From NCBI GenBank assembly GCA_029953675.1, contig JAMWBK010000012.1, positions 930,001-994,000 of the forward strand: a stretch of DNA of 64,000 nt, given 5' to 3'. The position numbers and the translations under genes were made by a program. Origin of the DNA: Rhodosorus marinus. Taxonomy: Eukaryota > Rhodophyta > Stylonematophyceae > Stylonematales > Stylonemataceae. A model generated the notes under the pieces. The model made no database searches and was not told where the DNA came from. It saw only the letters and a list, made by a program, of their open reading frames with translations. Below, one piece after another: positions 55,829 through 64,000 of the stretch (positions are counted from its first letter, which is position 1; the number at the start of each line of letters is the position of its first letter).

Positions 55829-57000
55829 CCTCTACCCGACACCCTCCCCCACACACAAATACACCCACACACACACCTCCCAATAGACTACTCCTTACTA
55901 TAGGCTATCCCATAGCTTTCTGATCACCCATACCCCACTCCATCTCCATCTCTTCCACAATACATACCCCTTCACCCCCCAAAATTCTTCTCCTCACCTA
56001 CGCTCCCTCCCCGCCCTCCCCAACGCTAAAAAAGCAAACATTTCCAATTACCATCCACAATGCAAATCCCTGCAAAATCACCCCCTTAAACAAAAGTTTC
56101 TCCATAAACAAAAAAAAAAAGTCAAGGCCAGTTTGTCTCTACTAAGGACAGTCTGTCCTCAACAATTTTCTTCCAAAAACACGACAATCTTAAATACTGA
56201 AAAAGTATATATAATATAATATTTGCCTTGCTCCTTTCTCGCCATATTGGGAGAGAGCGAGAGAGATGGTCAATTTACCACCCCCTCGTTTTCACCCTTT
56301 TTTGTATTCCGTGAAAAACCCAACAAAAAAAAGTCAAAAAAATTCTCCCCCTCCCCCTCCCCCTCTTTTTTCATCATTTTCTGTCCACTCCATGACGCAA
56401 AAGGACTGGGCAAATAAATACAATTGTTTTGATAAAACAATTTTGTTATGGACAGGTTGTCCTTAATAAAGACAGGCTGGTGATATTTGTTTTTTGATTA
56501 TGAAGAAACTTTTGGTGATTTTAAGTGTCAATCATTTCTTCTTTTGATAAAGTGAATTTTGAAATTTTGTAAGGATCAGCTCAGTCTTTTTTTTCAGTAG
56601 AGATTGAGTATGGTATTTTTATGTGAGCGGGAGAGGGGGGGGGGGAAGATTTTTTGGTTGTTTGGTTTTGGAAATGAGGATGTGAATAAAATTTTGAATT
56701 ATATATGTTTTGTGAAATGTGGTGGAGGACCTGTACATGAGTTTTTTGAGAGAGGGGGGGGGGAAGGGCGATGGAGCGGAGAAGCTGTGAAGAGGTTTGA
56801 TATTGCGGTTCGCCATTCTCGAGTTGGGGTTTGCGTTGATTGCAATGTAGTGATCACAGACTGCAGTGGAGTTATAGCCAACCGCACAGTATTTTCCACT
56901 GCACACGTCACACGTCTGTGGTTTTGATCGTTCCTAGACCAAGACGAGGATGCAAGACTGCTTGATAAAAGCAGTTATCAAACTCCCATAAAACCGATCG
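55829..57000. other. P4-ATPase upstream region and AT-rich intergenic DNA
   Basis: C-rich and CA-rich next to the ATPase start, AT-rich 56050-56600. GGACAGTCTGTCC (56146-56158) is a 13-bp palindrome also present in part at 26194; related GGACAGGTTGTCC lies at about 56449. Low-complexity ORFs are rejected. Confidence 0.4.
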
Positions 57001-57002
57001 GT

Positions 57003-57890
57003 TCATAACGCTCCGAAAGAAAAATGTGCGAACAAGCACAAGCAGCAACAACTGCTGCCGCTAGAAAGAGACGAGGTCATAAGTACGTTTGAGGCGGGTG
57101 GGTTCTTGCCCGCCCGTGGATATTGCACCGACGTGGAAGAACCTGTTTCGAGCACGCAAACAACCTTTTCGATAGGGCAATTCAGCGTGGCTTTACTCGG
57201 AGGCCTCGGCCACGGATGTACACCTGGGACAGGGCGCAGGGATCGCAGCTGTTCCTTCACCTTACCGGTCAAGGAAGCGGTCGTAACATCCCCCAGTTCA
57301 ACTTCCAAATTTTCCATCGCAGCCATAATCAGAAATGCCCTTACAATTTGGGAGTCGACGCGAGCCGGATTTGTTTCGTCGCATTTTGAGTGAGCCTCCA
57401 GTCCAGAGACAAGACAAGACGAGCGCAGCAGCGTCAGAGAATCAGACTCAAAGAAGCGTACGGCCGAGAAAGAACAATAGGGGCTGTCACAGTAGAACAT
57501 GCGCAACCTGGCACCTACAGCGCTGCCTAAGAATCCAAAGACCTCGATAGCTAAGGGAACAAACTGATGAGCCAACGCAGATTGAAAAGCCGTCTGTTGG
57601 CGAGCGCCTCCACGGACACTATTCGTACCAATCCAAGGTTGGTTTTGACCCACTCGCAGCGGATGAAGCTAGAGCCCCAGCTGGTGTTTTGTGGTATTCA
57701 TACCACCATGTAGGAGACCTAGCTTCCTTCATTGCGTCCCACTGGGAAACGAGCTGCGGTCCAAACTCGAAGCGCAGTAGTACGAAGCCGAGGTCGACGT
57801 GGATCACTTAGCCAAAGAGCAGTTGCAGGCCTTGGATTTCTTGGGCCTTTCTGTCTCACGAAATGCAACGGGGGGGAGGCACTCCAATTT
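57003..57890 (-). mobile_element. REL-type retroelement C-terminal remnant
   Basis: The minus strand reads AFQSALAHQFVPLAIEVFGF followed by LGSAVGARL, the conserved FVPLxxExFG block after the endonuclease, and runs on as an open frame of 216 codons. The last 30-40 bp (CTTTCGGAGCGTTATGAACC) resemble the family 2 tail. Upstream frames are broken. It directly abuts the 3' end of the larger element. Confidence 0.5.
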
Positions 57891-57979
57891 TGTGTAACCG
57901 TAAGCTTTACTGGGCAGCTGCCTACTGCAGCGTAACACTGCTTCTATCGCTATCTAGGGGAATACTTACTCGAACCCCG

Positions 57980-58655
57980 CTACCGGGGTCTCATGCTACG
58001 TTCTAAAGAAAAAACAGGCACCAGTGGATTATCCAACTGGTCCACGCGCAAAGCGCCTAGCGCTATCTCGGCATTACCTCGCCAAAGTTGCCGGTTTATC
58101 TGCGATCTTATATCGCTCAGTTCTAGGCTCCGGTGCAACAAACGCTTGCAGCTGTCCCGCAGAAACTCCTGTGCCATCGGTCCAGTCCGCCCAAATGTTT
58201 CTATTGCAATTGGGATGAACTTGTCATCCGGGTGTTCTATCGTCATCGCCTCCTTGTAGTGTGCTTTCTTCCACCTCTCTGCACATCTTGCTGCATATCC
58301 ACTCTCCCCCCTCACTACGCCTCAGATATTTCCCTTGCAGAGGAGACACAACCGTCACGTCCAGCGCATACCGTTGAAATGTCCTCGGATGCGTAGCAAT
58401 GATGTCTGGCCGTAGCCCGTAATGTTCAAAGTACTTCTCTGGCTCCTGCTCGATCTCCACAAAGTTCCACCTGTTCAGCCACCTTCCGATCTCCGTGCAT
58501 ATCTCGTCATGCCTACAATGCCACAGGCCAGTCGACGTGAGGCAATGATGAAAGCGTTGTACTCCGTTTGCACCGTGTTTACCACGGCATCGAGTACACT
58601 TTTCCGTAGTCCGCAGCCCCGGAATCGGTAGCCCCAGTAGTTGTGGGATATTCAC
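57980..58655 (-). pseudogene. Zinc finger and restriction-like endonuclease of the family 3 retroelement
   Basis: CTRCRGKHGANGVQRFHHC then GLWHCRHDEI form the Cys/His finger. YGLRPDIIATHPRTFQRYAL followed by DVTVVSP is the catalytic core RPD-x14-D of restriction-like endonucleases in R2-like elements. A one-base shift in a G run near 58310 moves the frame into ERWKKAHYKEAMTIEHPDDK and FIPIAIETFGRTG. The neighbouring copy at 62587-63045 keeps this join in frame. Confidence 0.75.
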
Positions 58656-60369
58656 CTGTATTTCGATCGAGCCCAGCTATTTCGGCTCCAACGTCGGCAG
58701 TTCGCGCAGCCAGGCTCCCGATCCAGAGCCCGCCGCGGACCTGATGCGAGCGCGAAGTTCGCCGGAGATGCGCGGATTGTTAACCAGGTGTTGGAATGCT
58801 GAATGGTGTGCCTCCCGAGAGAGAGTTTGTCGTGTAGAACCATTGTTCCAATCGCCACAGTCTTCTGGGCCTTCTCCTGGGGGGTTTTCCTTTGTCTGCT
58901 GCAGGGTGGCCAGTCTTCTGATCCGGGGCGGAGTTTCAGGGCGCAGCCTGCGTTGTATCGCTCGAGCAGATGATTGTATCTGGTCTGCAAGGTGTTCTGT
59001 GGACCATTGTAGTCGTGTCGCGGTGTTCGTAGCCGGAATTCTGTCTGTACAGACCTGCCTCTGCAGCTCAGCGATGTAAGGCCAGTCGCCTGTATTGCTT
59101 CGAAAGGTATTTGTCCAAGCCGAGTAATAAGCGATAGGTTGGATACGCCGTCGAGTAGCGAACCCCAATCCCCCCCACCGGCAAGGCAGCGCAATCTGTT
59201 CCCAGATGTGTCCCAGGTGCTCCTCGTCCTCCATGCCAGAAGTAGCAAGGCCGCCGAGCAAGGTTTCCAGATTATATCTCGTCCTGGTATCCGCCTCCCG
59301 TGCCAGACTGCGGCCGAACGGGTAGGCTAGGCATCGTAGCAGATAATCTAGGCGTGTTTTAGCGCAGTACCTGAACGATGCGACCTGTGCGTTAAGTTCA
59401 TGTTGCGGTAGCTGGGCTATTTCCTCGATGACCTTTTCGTGCTTCTTTTGAAGCGCACGGCACTCGTGCTCGAGGCAGGTCTATACAGACAGAATTCCGG
59501 CTACGAACACCGCGACACGACTACAATGGTCCACAGAACACCTTGCAGACCAGATACAATCATCTGCTCGAGCGATACAACGCAGGCTGCGCCCCGAAAC
59601 TCCGCCCCGGATCAGAAGACTGGCCACCCTGCAGCAGACAAAGGAAAACCCCCCAGGAGACGCCGCAGAAGACTGTGGCGATTGGAACAATGGTTCTACA
59701 CGACAAACTCTCTCTCGGGAGGCACACCATTCAGCATTCCAACACCTGGTTAACAATCCGCGCATCTCCGGCGAACTTCGCGCTCGCATCAGGTCCGCGG
59801 CGGGCTCTGGATCGGGAGTCTGGCTGCGCGAACTGCCGACGTTGGAGCCGAAAAAGCTGAGCTCGATCGAAATACAGGTGAATATCCCACAACTACTGGG
59901 GCTACCGATTCCGGGGCTGCGGACTACGGAAAAGTGTACTCGATGCCGTGGTAAACACGGTGCAAACGGAGTACAACGCTTTCATCATTGCCTCACGTCG
60001 ACTGTAAGGCCAGTCGCCTGTATTGCTTCGAAAGGTATTTGTCCAAGCCGAGTAATAAGCGATAGGTTGGATACGCCGTCGAGTAGCGAACCCCAATCCC
60101 CCCCCACCGGCAAGGCAGCGCAATCTGTTCCCAGATGTGTCCCAGGTGCTCCTCGTCCTCCATGCCAGAGGTAGCAAGGCTGCCGAGCAAGGTTTCCAGA
60201 TTATATCTCGTCATGGTATCCGCCTCCCGTGCCAGACTGCGGCCGGACGGGTAGGCTAGGCATCGTAGCAGATAATCTAGGCGTGTTTCAGCGCAGTACC
60301 TCAACAATGCGACCTGTGCGTTAAGTTCATGTTGCGGTAGCTGTGCTATTTCCTCGATGACCTTTTCGT
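58532..60369. repeat. Inverted plus direct duplication inside the family 3 element
   Basis: Segment A (58532-59062) recurs inverted at 59473-60003, and the adjacent segment B (about 59077-59440) recurs in direct orientation at about 60003-60369, both with only a few substitutions. The order is A, B, inverted A, B'. An ancestral element would have only A and B'. The inserted piece is B plus inverted A. Confidence 0.85.
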
Positions 60370-61970
60370 GCTTATATATTCCCGGTTTCCTATCGGGACC
60401 GAATGGATAGTGACGCCTTCTCGGGTGACATGTATGCCAGGAATCTCGCGATTGATGACTCGCGCCGTCGTCATGGCTCGGCCGTATAGCGTGCATTTGT
60501 TGAGTTGTAGGCGGGCCCCAACTATGCTCCCATCTCTCAAGAGATGGGAGCATAGTTCGGCTCCAGGCTAGTGCTTGCTTCAGTTCCTGCAGGGGTCCCA
60601 CGATCGTAATATCGTCATGGATAGCGACAATCGTTAGATCGGAGAACTTTGTTCGCAGAGCTTTTAGGAACGGTGCGAGCGCTAGTGCATGTAGCACCGG
60701 CCCAAGAGGGTCTCCCTGTTGTACTCCCGTAGCTGCTTGGAGCGTCAGTCGTGAGTGTTCCGTTTGGTTCTCTCCAGGTGCAGAGCGCCAGCCGCAAAGG
60801 GTCGGCGAGTCCACTGCGTAGCTTCCATACCCAAGTCTGTAAACCGCCGCAAGCTCCGGAAAGTGCTGATCCATGAGTTTCTTGGCGAGGCGACGATCAA
60901 TCCTGTTGAATGCATTCTCGAGGTCAAGCCTAAGCACCACCGCGTCTGGTTCACATGACAGATTGGCCTGGATCGCGTGAAGTGAGCGTTCGCATCCGCC
61001 ACTGACTCCGATCCCTAGTTGTAATGGCACCAGGAGCGTGCGCACTCTGTCGATCACCGCGCGAAGGGTCCATTGAGCCGCCACTTTTTGCAGAACTTCA
61101 GGGACGCCGATGGGCCGAACGCCTGGGTTTGCCCGGGGAGCCGATTCCCTCGGTGGCTTCGCGAATGGTAGTAGTCTGCCTGCTGCTACGCAGGGCACGC
61201 GTCAGCGGAGAAGGAAAATTCTCCGGAGCTGTCGCTAGTTGTCGCAGTACGCGGATCAAAGCCACTTGCGTCTGTTGATTGGCGCCTTGGAGATGTTCCG
61301 CGCGCATTCCACTGGGGCCTGGGCTCTTGCCCTGCGGAAGACGTGCCACAATCGACAGGAGACCCTCATCAGCGGCTTTTGTGGTATCCCATCGGCTCTG
61401 AAGAGTCGTATCGTCAGTGTTGTGCAGTGATTCCAGGGCCTCCGCCACCTCGTCTGGTAAGTCACCTGCCGCAGGTTCTGGGAAGAGTCCTTGCAGTTGG
61501 CGCCAGGTAGTCTCGGTGAAAGGAGCCATTTCCGTTGCCTGCAGTCGACGAGCAGCGTCCCAGAGGCGACCGAGGTGTGTCAGTTTCAGGGCTTGTTTCT
61601 GGCGTCCTAAAGCTTGGCGGCGAGTCGTTTCCCGGTGGGGCAGTATTCTGCTGCAGTAGGGACGCCCTGTCTTCAAGCGCGGTCCACACCGTATCGAATT
61701 CTCCTTCGAGCACATGTGTGACCTGAATACCGATGTCAAGTGCACAACGTCCTAGCACCAGGCCTGGAAGTCCGACAAGAAGTAGGCTAGCGTTGGCGGG
61801 TGCGGCTGTATCCATGGAAATCTCAAGAGCTGCACTAAGAAGGCGGCTCCAGGTATTGACGTGGGCACAGGGCACAAAGCGCCGTGTGGGTACCGGGCAG
61901 TGTGTTAGGCGCGTCCAATGCCTGCCTCCTGTCGTAACTTGGTCAACGAAGTCGGTCCACCGTTTAACCC
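59993..61970 (-). pseudogene. Reverse transcriptase of the family 3 retroelement
   Basis: Segments in three frames: FFSDRQAWVKRWTDFVDQVT (about 61950), LPQGKSPGPSGMRAEHLQ (about 61320), then a 401-codon frame with VRPIGVPEVLQKVAAQWTLR, VVLRLDLENAFNRIDRRLAK (block A), TGVQQGDPLGPVLHALALAP (block B) and IVAIHDDITIVGP (the YxDD-type box, here HDD). Frame breaks lie near 61625, 61195 and 60540-60390. Both catalytic Asp positions of the DD box and the block A Asp are intact, so decay is recent. Confidence 0.75.
60520..60557. repeat. Perfect 18-bp inverted repeat with 2-nt loop in the RT gene
   Basis: AACTATGCTCCCATCTCT, CA, then the exact reverse complement. One arm is part of the expected coding sequence (…LRDGSIVGARLQLNKC); the other is an added inverted copy that shifts the reading frame. 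Confidence 0.9.
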
Positions 61971-62586
61971 AGGCTTGACGATCCGAGAAGAACAGAGGCT
62001 CGTCGCGTCTTCGTTTGATTCCCCTTTATCGGCTGGGCATTATTGCGTAGGTGTTTCCTGGCTGTCCTGTGTGTCCATCGCGTGATGGGTGGCAGTGTGG
62101 TCGGCCTGGGGTGCAGTGTTGCCCTGTGGAGCCTCGACGACTGCCGGAGTCATCTCGGTATCCTGGCCTGTGTCATCAGTGGATACTCGCGACCCCTTGT
62201 GTTGAGGAGGCTCGGGCAGGTTGCAGGGGAGCTCTGCATGAGGGTTATCCTCGGGTGCATCCTCTCCAGGTACTCGTGTATCGCTGCGAGAGTGTTGAAC
62301 GAGAGTTGCCTTCTGCGAAGCCTCGCGCGGATCCGGATAGTCTGTTCAATGGCCCTTTTCAGGGTCTGGCCCCGATGTTCGCTGGGGCAACGTGCTGACG
62401 TTCATTATAGCCCAACAGGTTGTCTGTATCCAGTGCCTGTCCCGTGTAGAGATTCACTTGCCGATCGGGGTGTCTCTGGGTGAACGAAAATCCCCGTCCT
62501 GAAAACGCCCCGAGGGATGGCGCTTTGTAGAATCGGAATCGCTTCCGGATGGCATAGTAGGCACGCGTGGGATGCGATGAAGTCCA

Positions 62587-63045
62587 CGTAACCGTAAGCT
62601 TTACTAGGCAGCTGCCTACTGCAGCGCAACACTACGTCTAATTCTATCTAGAGAGAAACTTACTGGAACCCCGCTACCAGGGTCTCATGCTACGTTCAAA
62701 AGAAATAACAGGCACCAGCGGATTCTCCAATTGGTCCACGCGCAAAGCGCCTAGTGCTATCTCTGCGTTACCTGGCCATAGTTGCCGATTCATCTGCGAT
62801 CTCACGTCTCTCAGCTCCTCACTCCTGTGCAGTAAGTGTTTGCAGCTGTCGCGGAGGAACTCTTGTGCCATTTGCCCCGTACGCCCAAACGTCTCTATCG
62901 CTATCGGGATGAACTTGTCATCCGGTTTCTCGATCACCATCGCTTCCTTGTAGTGAGCGATTTTCCACTTCTCCGCAGCTCTCGCCGCGTATTCGCTATC
63001 ATCTTGGCTCCGCCGCAAATCTTTTCCCTGTAATGGTGACACCAC
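62587..63045 (-). mobile_element. Second family 3 copy, 5'-truncated, head-to-tail with the first
   Basis: The minus-strand frame PLQGKDLRRSQDDSEYAARA, EKWKIAHYKEAM, DDKFIPIAIETFGRTGQ ends at 62674, followed by the same untranslated tail as the larger copy. Similarity stops at about 63045 within the endonuclease coding region, as in a 5' truncation. Its 3' end is exactly where the larger copy begins. Confidence 0.75.
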
Positions 63046-63309
63046 AGCACAGTAACCCCAGACTCTTGAGGATTTTACACTTTTTTACACCTTTTTGCAC
63101 TGCATCTAAGGTCGACTGACCCCAATCATCCATTTATCCAAAACCACTCCAAAAGCTTGTTCAGAATAGTAAGACATTCAGGGGTTCTCAAAAGCGCGGG
63201 AAATTCGTGTAGTTTGTGTAGGTCATTGTCCTAAGGCTCCAGCTCTGAACCCGCTATATACAGAACAATCCGCAAAACTGCCGCCGCTTGGTTATCGAAG
63301 AGCGCCTCC

Positions 63310-64000
63310 TCAGAGTCGCTAACCGCTTGGCTCCTCAGTTCTGGAGCATGAACAACGAGCATTGGCTATCTCAGGTGCTAGGAAGAGGGTAGCTAACTGC
63401 ACGCAGTCACAGAGATGAAGACCGTTCACGTACCAGTTCAGTCTGTCCTCAAATCCGTCGGGTTGGGAACTCGGAAAAGCCTTCCCGAGATGCGCGAGAA
63501 GGATTGCATTCTCTCGAAGGCTCAGACCTGCTGACAAGGGCGCATCGCGTTTCCATAAATAGGATGGGCACGTACTCTACCATTGTCCAGTCCCCGTCTT
63601 AAAAAACCCGCTTGCATTCTGTGAAAGAGTCAACTCGTTGCGTTCCAGGTTCAGGCTCTTCAAGTGAGTCTCTGTCTGCTTGAGGGTCTTCTTGTCAGTG
63701 AACAAGGCCCGCAAATATTTCAGGCCCTTTGTAAATTCAGTGATACTGTGGGCCTGGTTTCAATCACACCTTAGGCGCAGGTTTGCACATCGCGGTCGAT
63801 TCTTGTGATTCTCCGGTCTGATCTATCTAGAGAGGAGCCCAGGTTTTTGATCGTTTCCAACGCTTTGAAGCTGGCCTTGTCCAGCTCCACCACCGCATCA
63901 GCTTCAACTTGGATTACAGTCTGTAGGCCCTCGTTTAGCTTGACCTCCAGTTGATCCAGTTCCTCGGAGATGAACCGGCTGTCGGATTTTTTTACGGAAA
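63310..64000 (-). CDS. Partial coiled-coil-like protein gene, runs off the window
   Basis: Minus-strand segments: about 64000-63777 reads SDSRFISEELDQLEVKLNEG and DAVVELDKASFKALETIKNL, about 63752-63594 reads ITEFTKGLKYLRALFTDKKT and KSLNLERNELTLSQNASG, and 63537-63319 reads SLRENAILLAHLGKAFPSSQ and RLNWYVNGLHLCDC. The helical, heptad-like composition of the first two suggests a coiled coil. I could not join them with clean splice sites, so either introns are missed or the gene is decaying. No family was recognised. Confidence 0.35.

Larger units (their letters stand above)
57893..62586 (-). mobile_element. Non-LTR retrotransposon with RT and restriction-like endonuclease, family 3, inactive
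   Basis: About 4.7 kb on the minus strand. From 5': a Pro/Asp-rich N-terminal region, a pre-RT segment (NASLLLVGLPGLVL), a reverse transcriptase, a zinc finger, a restriction-like endonuclease and a 3' untranslated region ending GTAAAGCTTACGGTTAC. The 3' 450 bp are about 90 percent identical by eye to the next copy at 62587-63045, which sets both ends. Several frameshifts, an internal inverted duplication and a palindrome make it non-functional. The REL type places it with early-branching (R2-like) non-LTR elements, many of which insert site-specifically. Confidence 0.75.

Noticed and set aside
56223-56927. Several ORFs in low-complexity DNA upstream of the ATPase
   Set aside because: Driven by C and G runs (Pro, Gly repeats); no motif, no splice logic.
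1-64000. CRISPR arrays, rRNA or tRNA genes, bacterial operons
   Set aside because: No array of regular spaced repeats, no recognised rRNA or tRNA sequence, and intron-rich eukaryotic gene structure throughout. A decisive check would be a tRNA and rRNA covariance-model scan.

Overview
This window reads as nuclear DNA of a photosynthetic eukaryote with a primary red-type plastid, most likely a mesophilic rhodophyte. The evidence is six one-helix chlorophyll-binding (HLIP-like) genes and a TatB/Hcf106-like gene. Their N-termini look like simple Phe-containing transit peptides (MAFV..., MALGFL...) with no ER signal in front. Genes are compact, with GT-AG introns mostly 42-126 nt. Species-level placement is inference only.

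Layout. 0-4.4 kb is a graveyard of non-LTR retroelement pieces that interrupts a broken PRA1-family gene. 5-18.6 kb holds six HLIP-like genes on both strands, each with a TATA box about 100-150 bp before the start codon, separated by AT-rich or decayed sequence. 21.8-23 kb has a plastid-type DUF2232 membrane protein. 28.0-29.6 kb has a secreted sulfatase, preceded by tandem hairpin repeats. 31-34.5 kb holds retroelement ends and small foldback elements. 34.6-35.8 kb is a weak secreted-protein candidate.

36.4-40.0 kb (minus) holds the most striking locus: a 23-exon gene for a predicted 600-residue type II membrane protein. Eighteen consecutive exons encode 20 repeats of 21-22 residues, with every intron in phase 0 at a repeat boundary. 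41.5-42.2 kb is a Nudix hydrolase, 44.2-45.8 kb the TatB/Hcf106-like protein with a very acidic tail, 46.5-47.6 kb a peroxiredoxin-like protein lacking the usual Cys pair, 49.2-51.1 kb NPRL3 (GATOR1 subunit) and 51.7-55.8 kb a P4-ATPase. 57-63 kb is a dead non-LTR retroelement with a reverse transcriptase and a restriction-like endonuclease. It contains an inverted duplication, and a second copy lies head-to-tail beside it. The right edge carries part of a coiled-coil-like gene.

The genes do not form a pathway. Plastid light protection (HLIPs), thylakoid protein transport (TatB-like), redox, nutrient signalling (NPRL3), lipid flipping (P4-ATPase) and extracellular sulfate chemistry (sulfatase) are interspersed with mobile DNA. 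Exon models were made by eye from splice sites, frame continuity and family knowledge; no RNA or database evidence was available.
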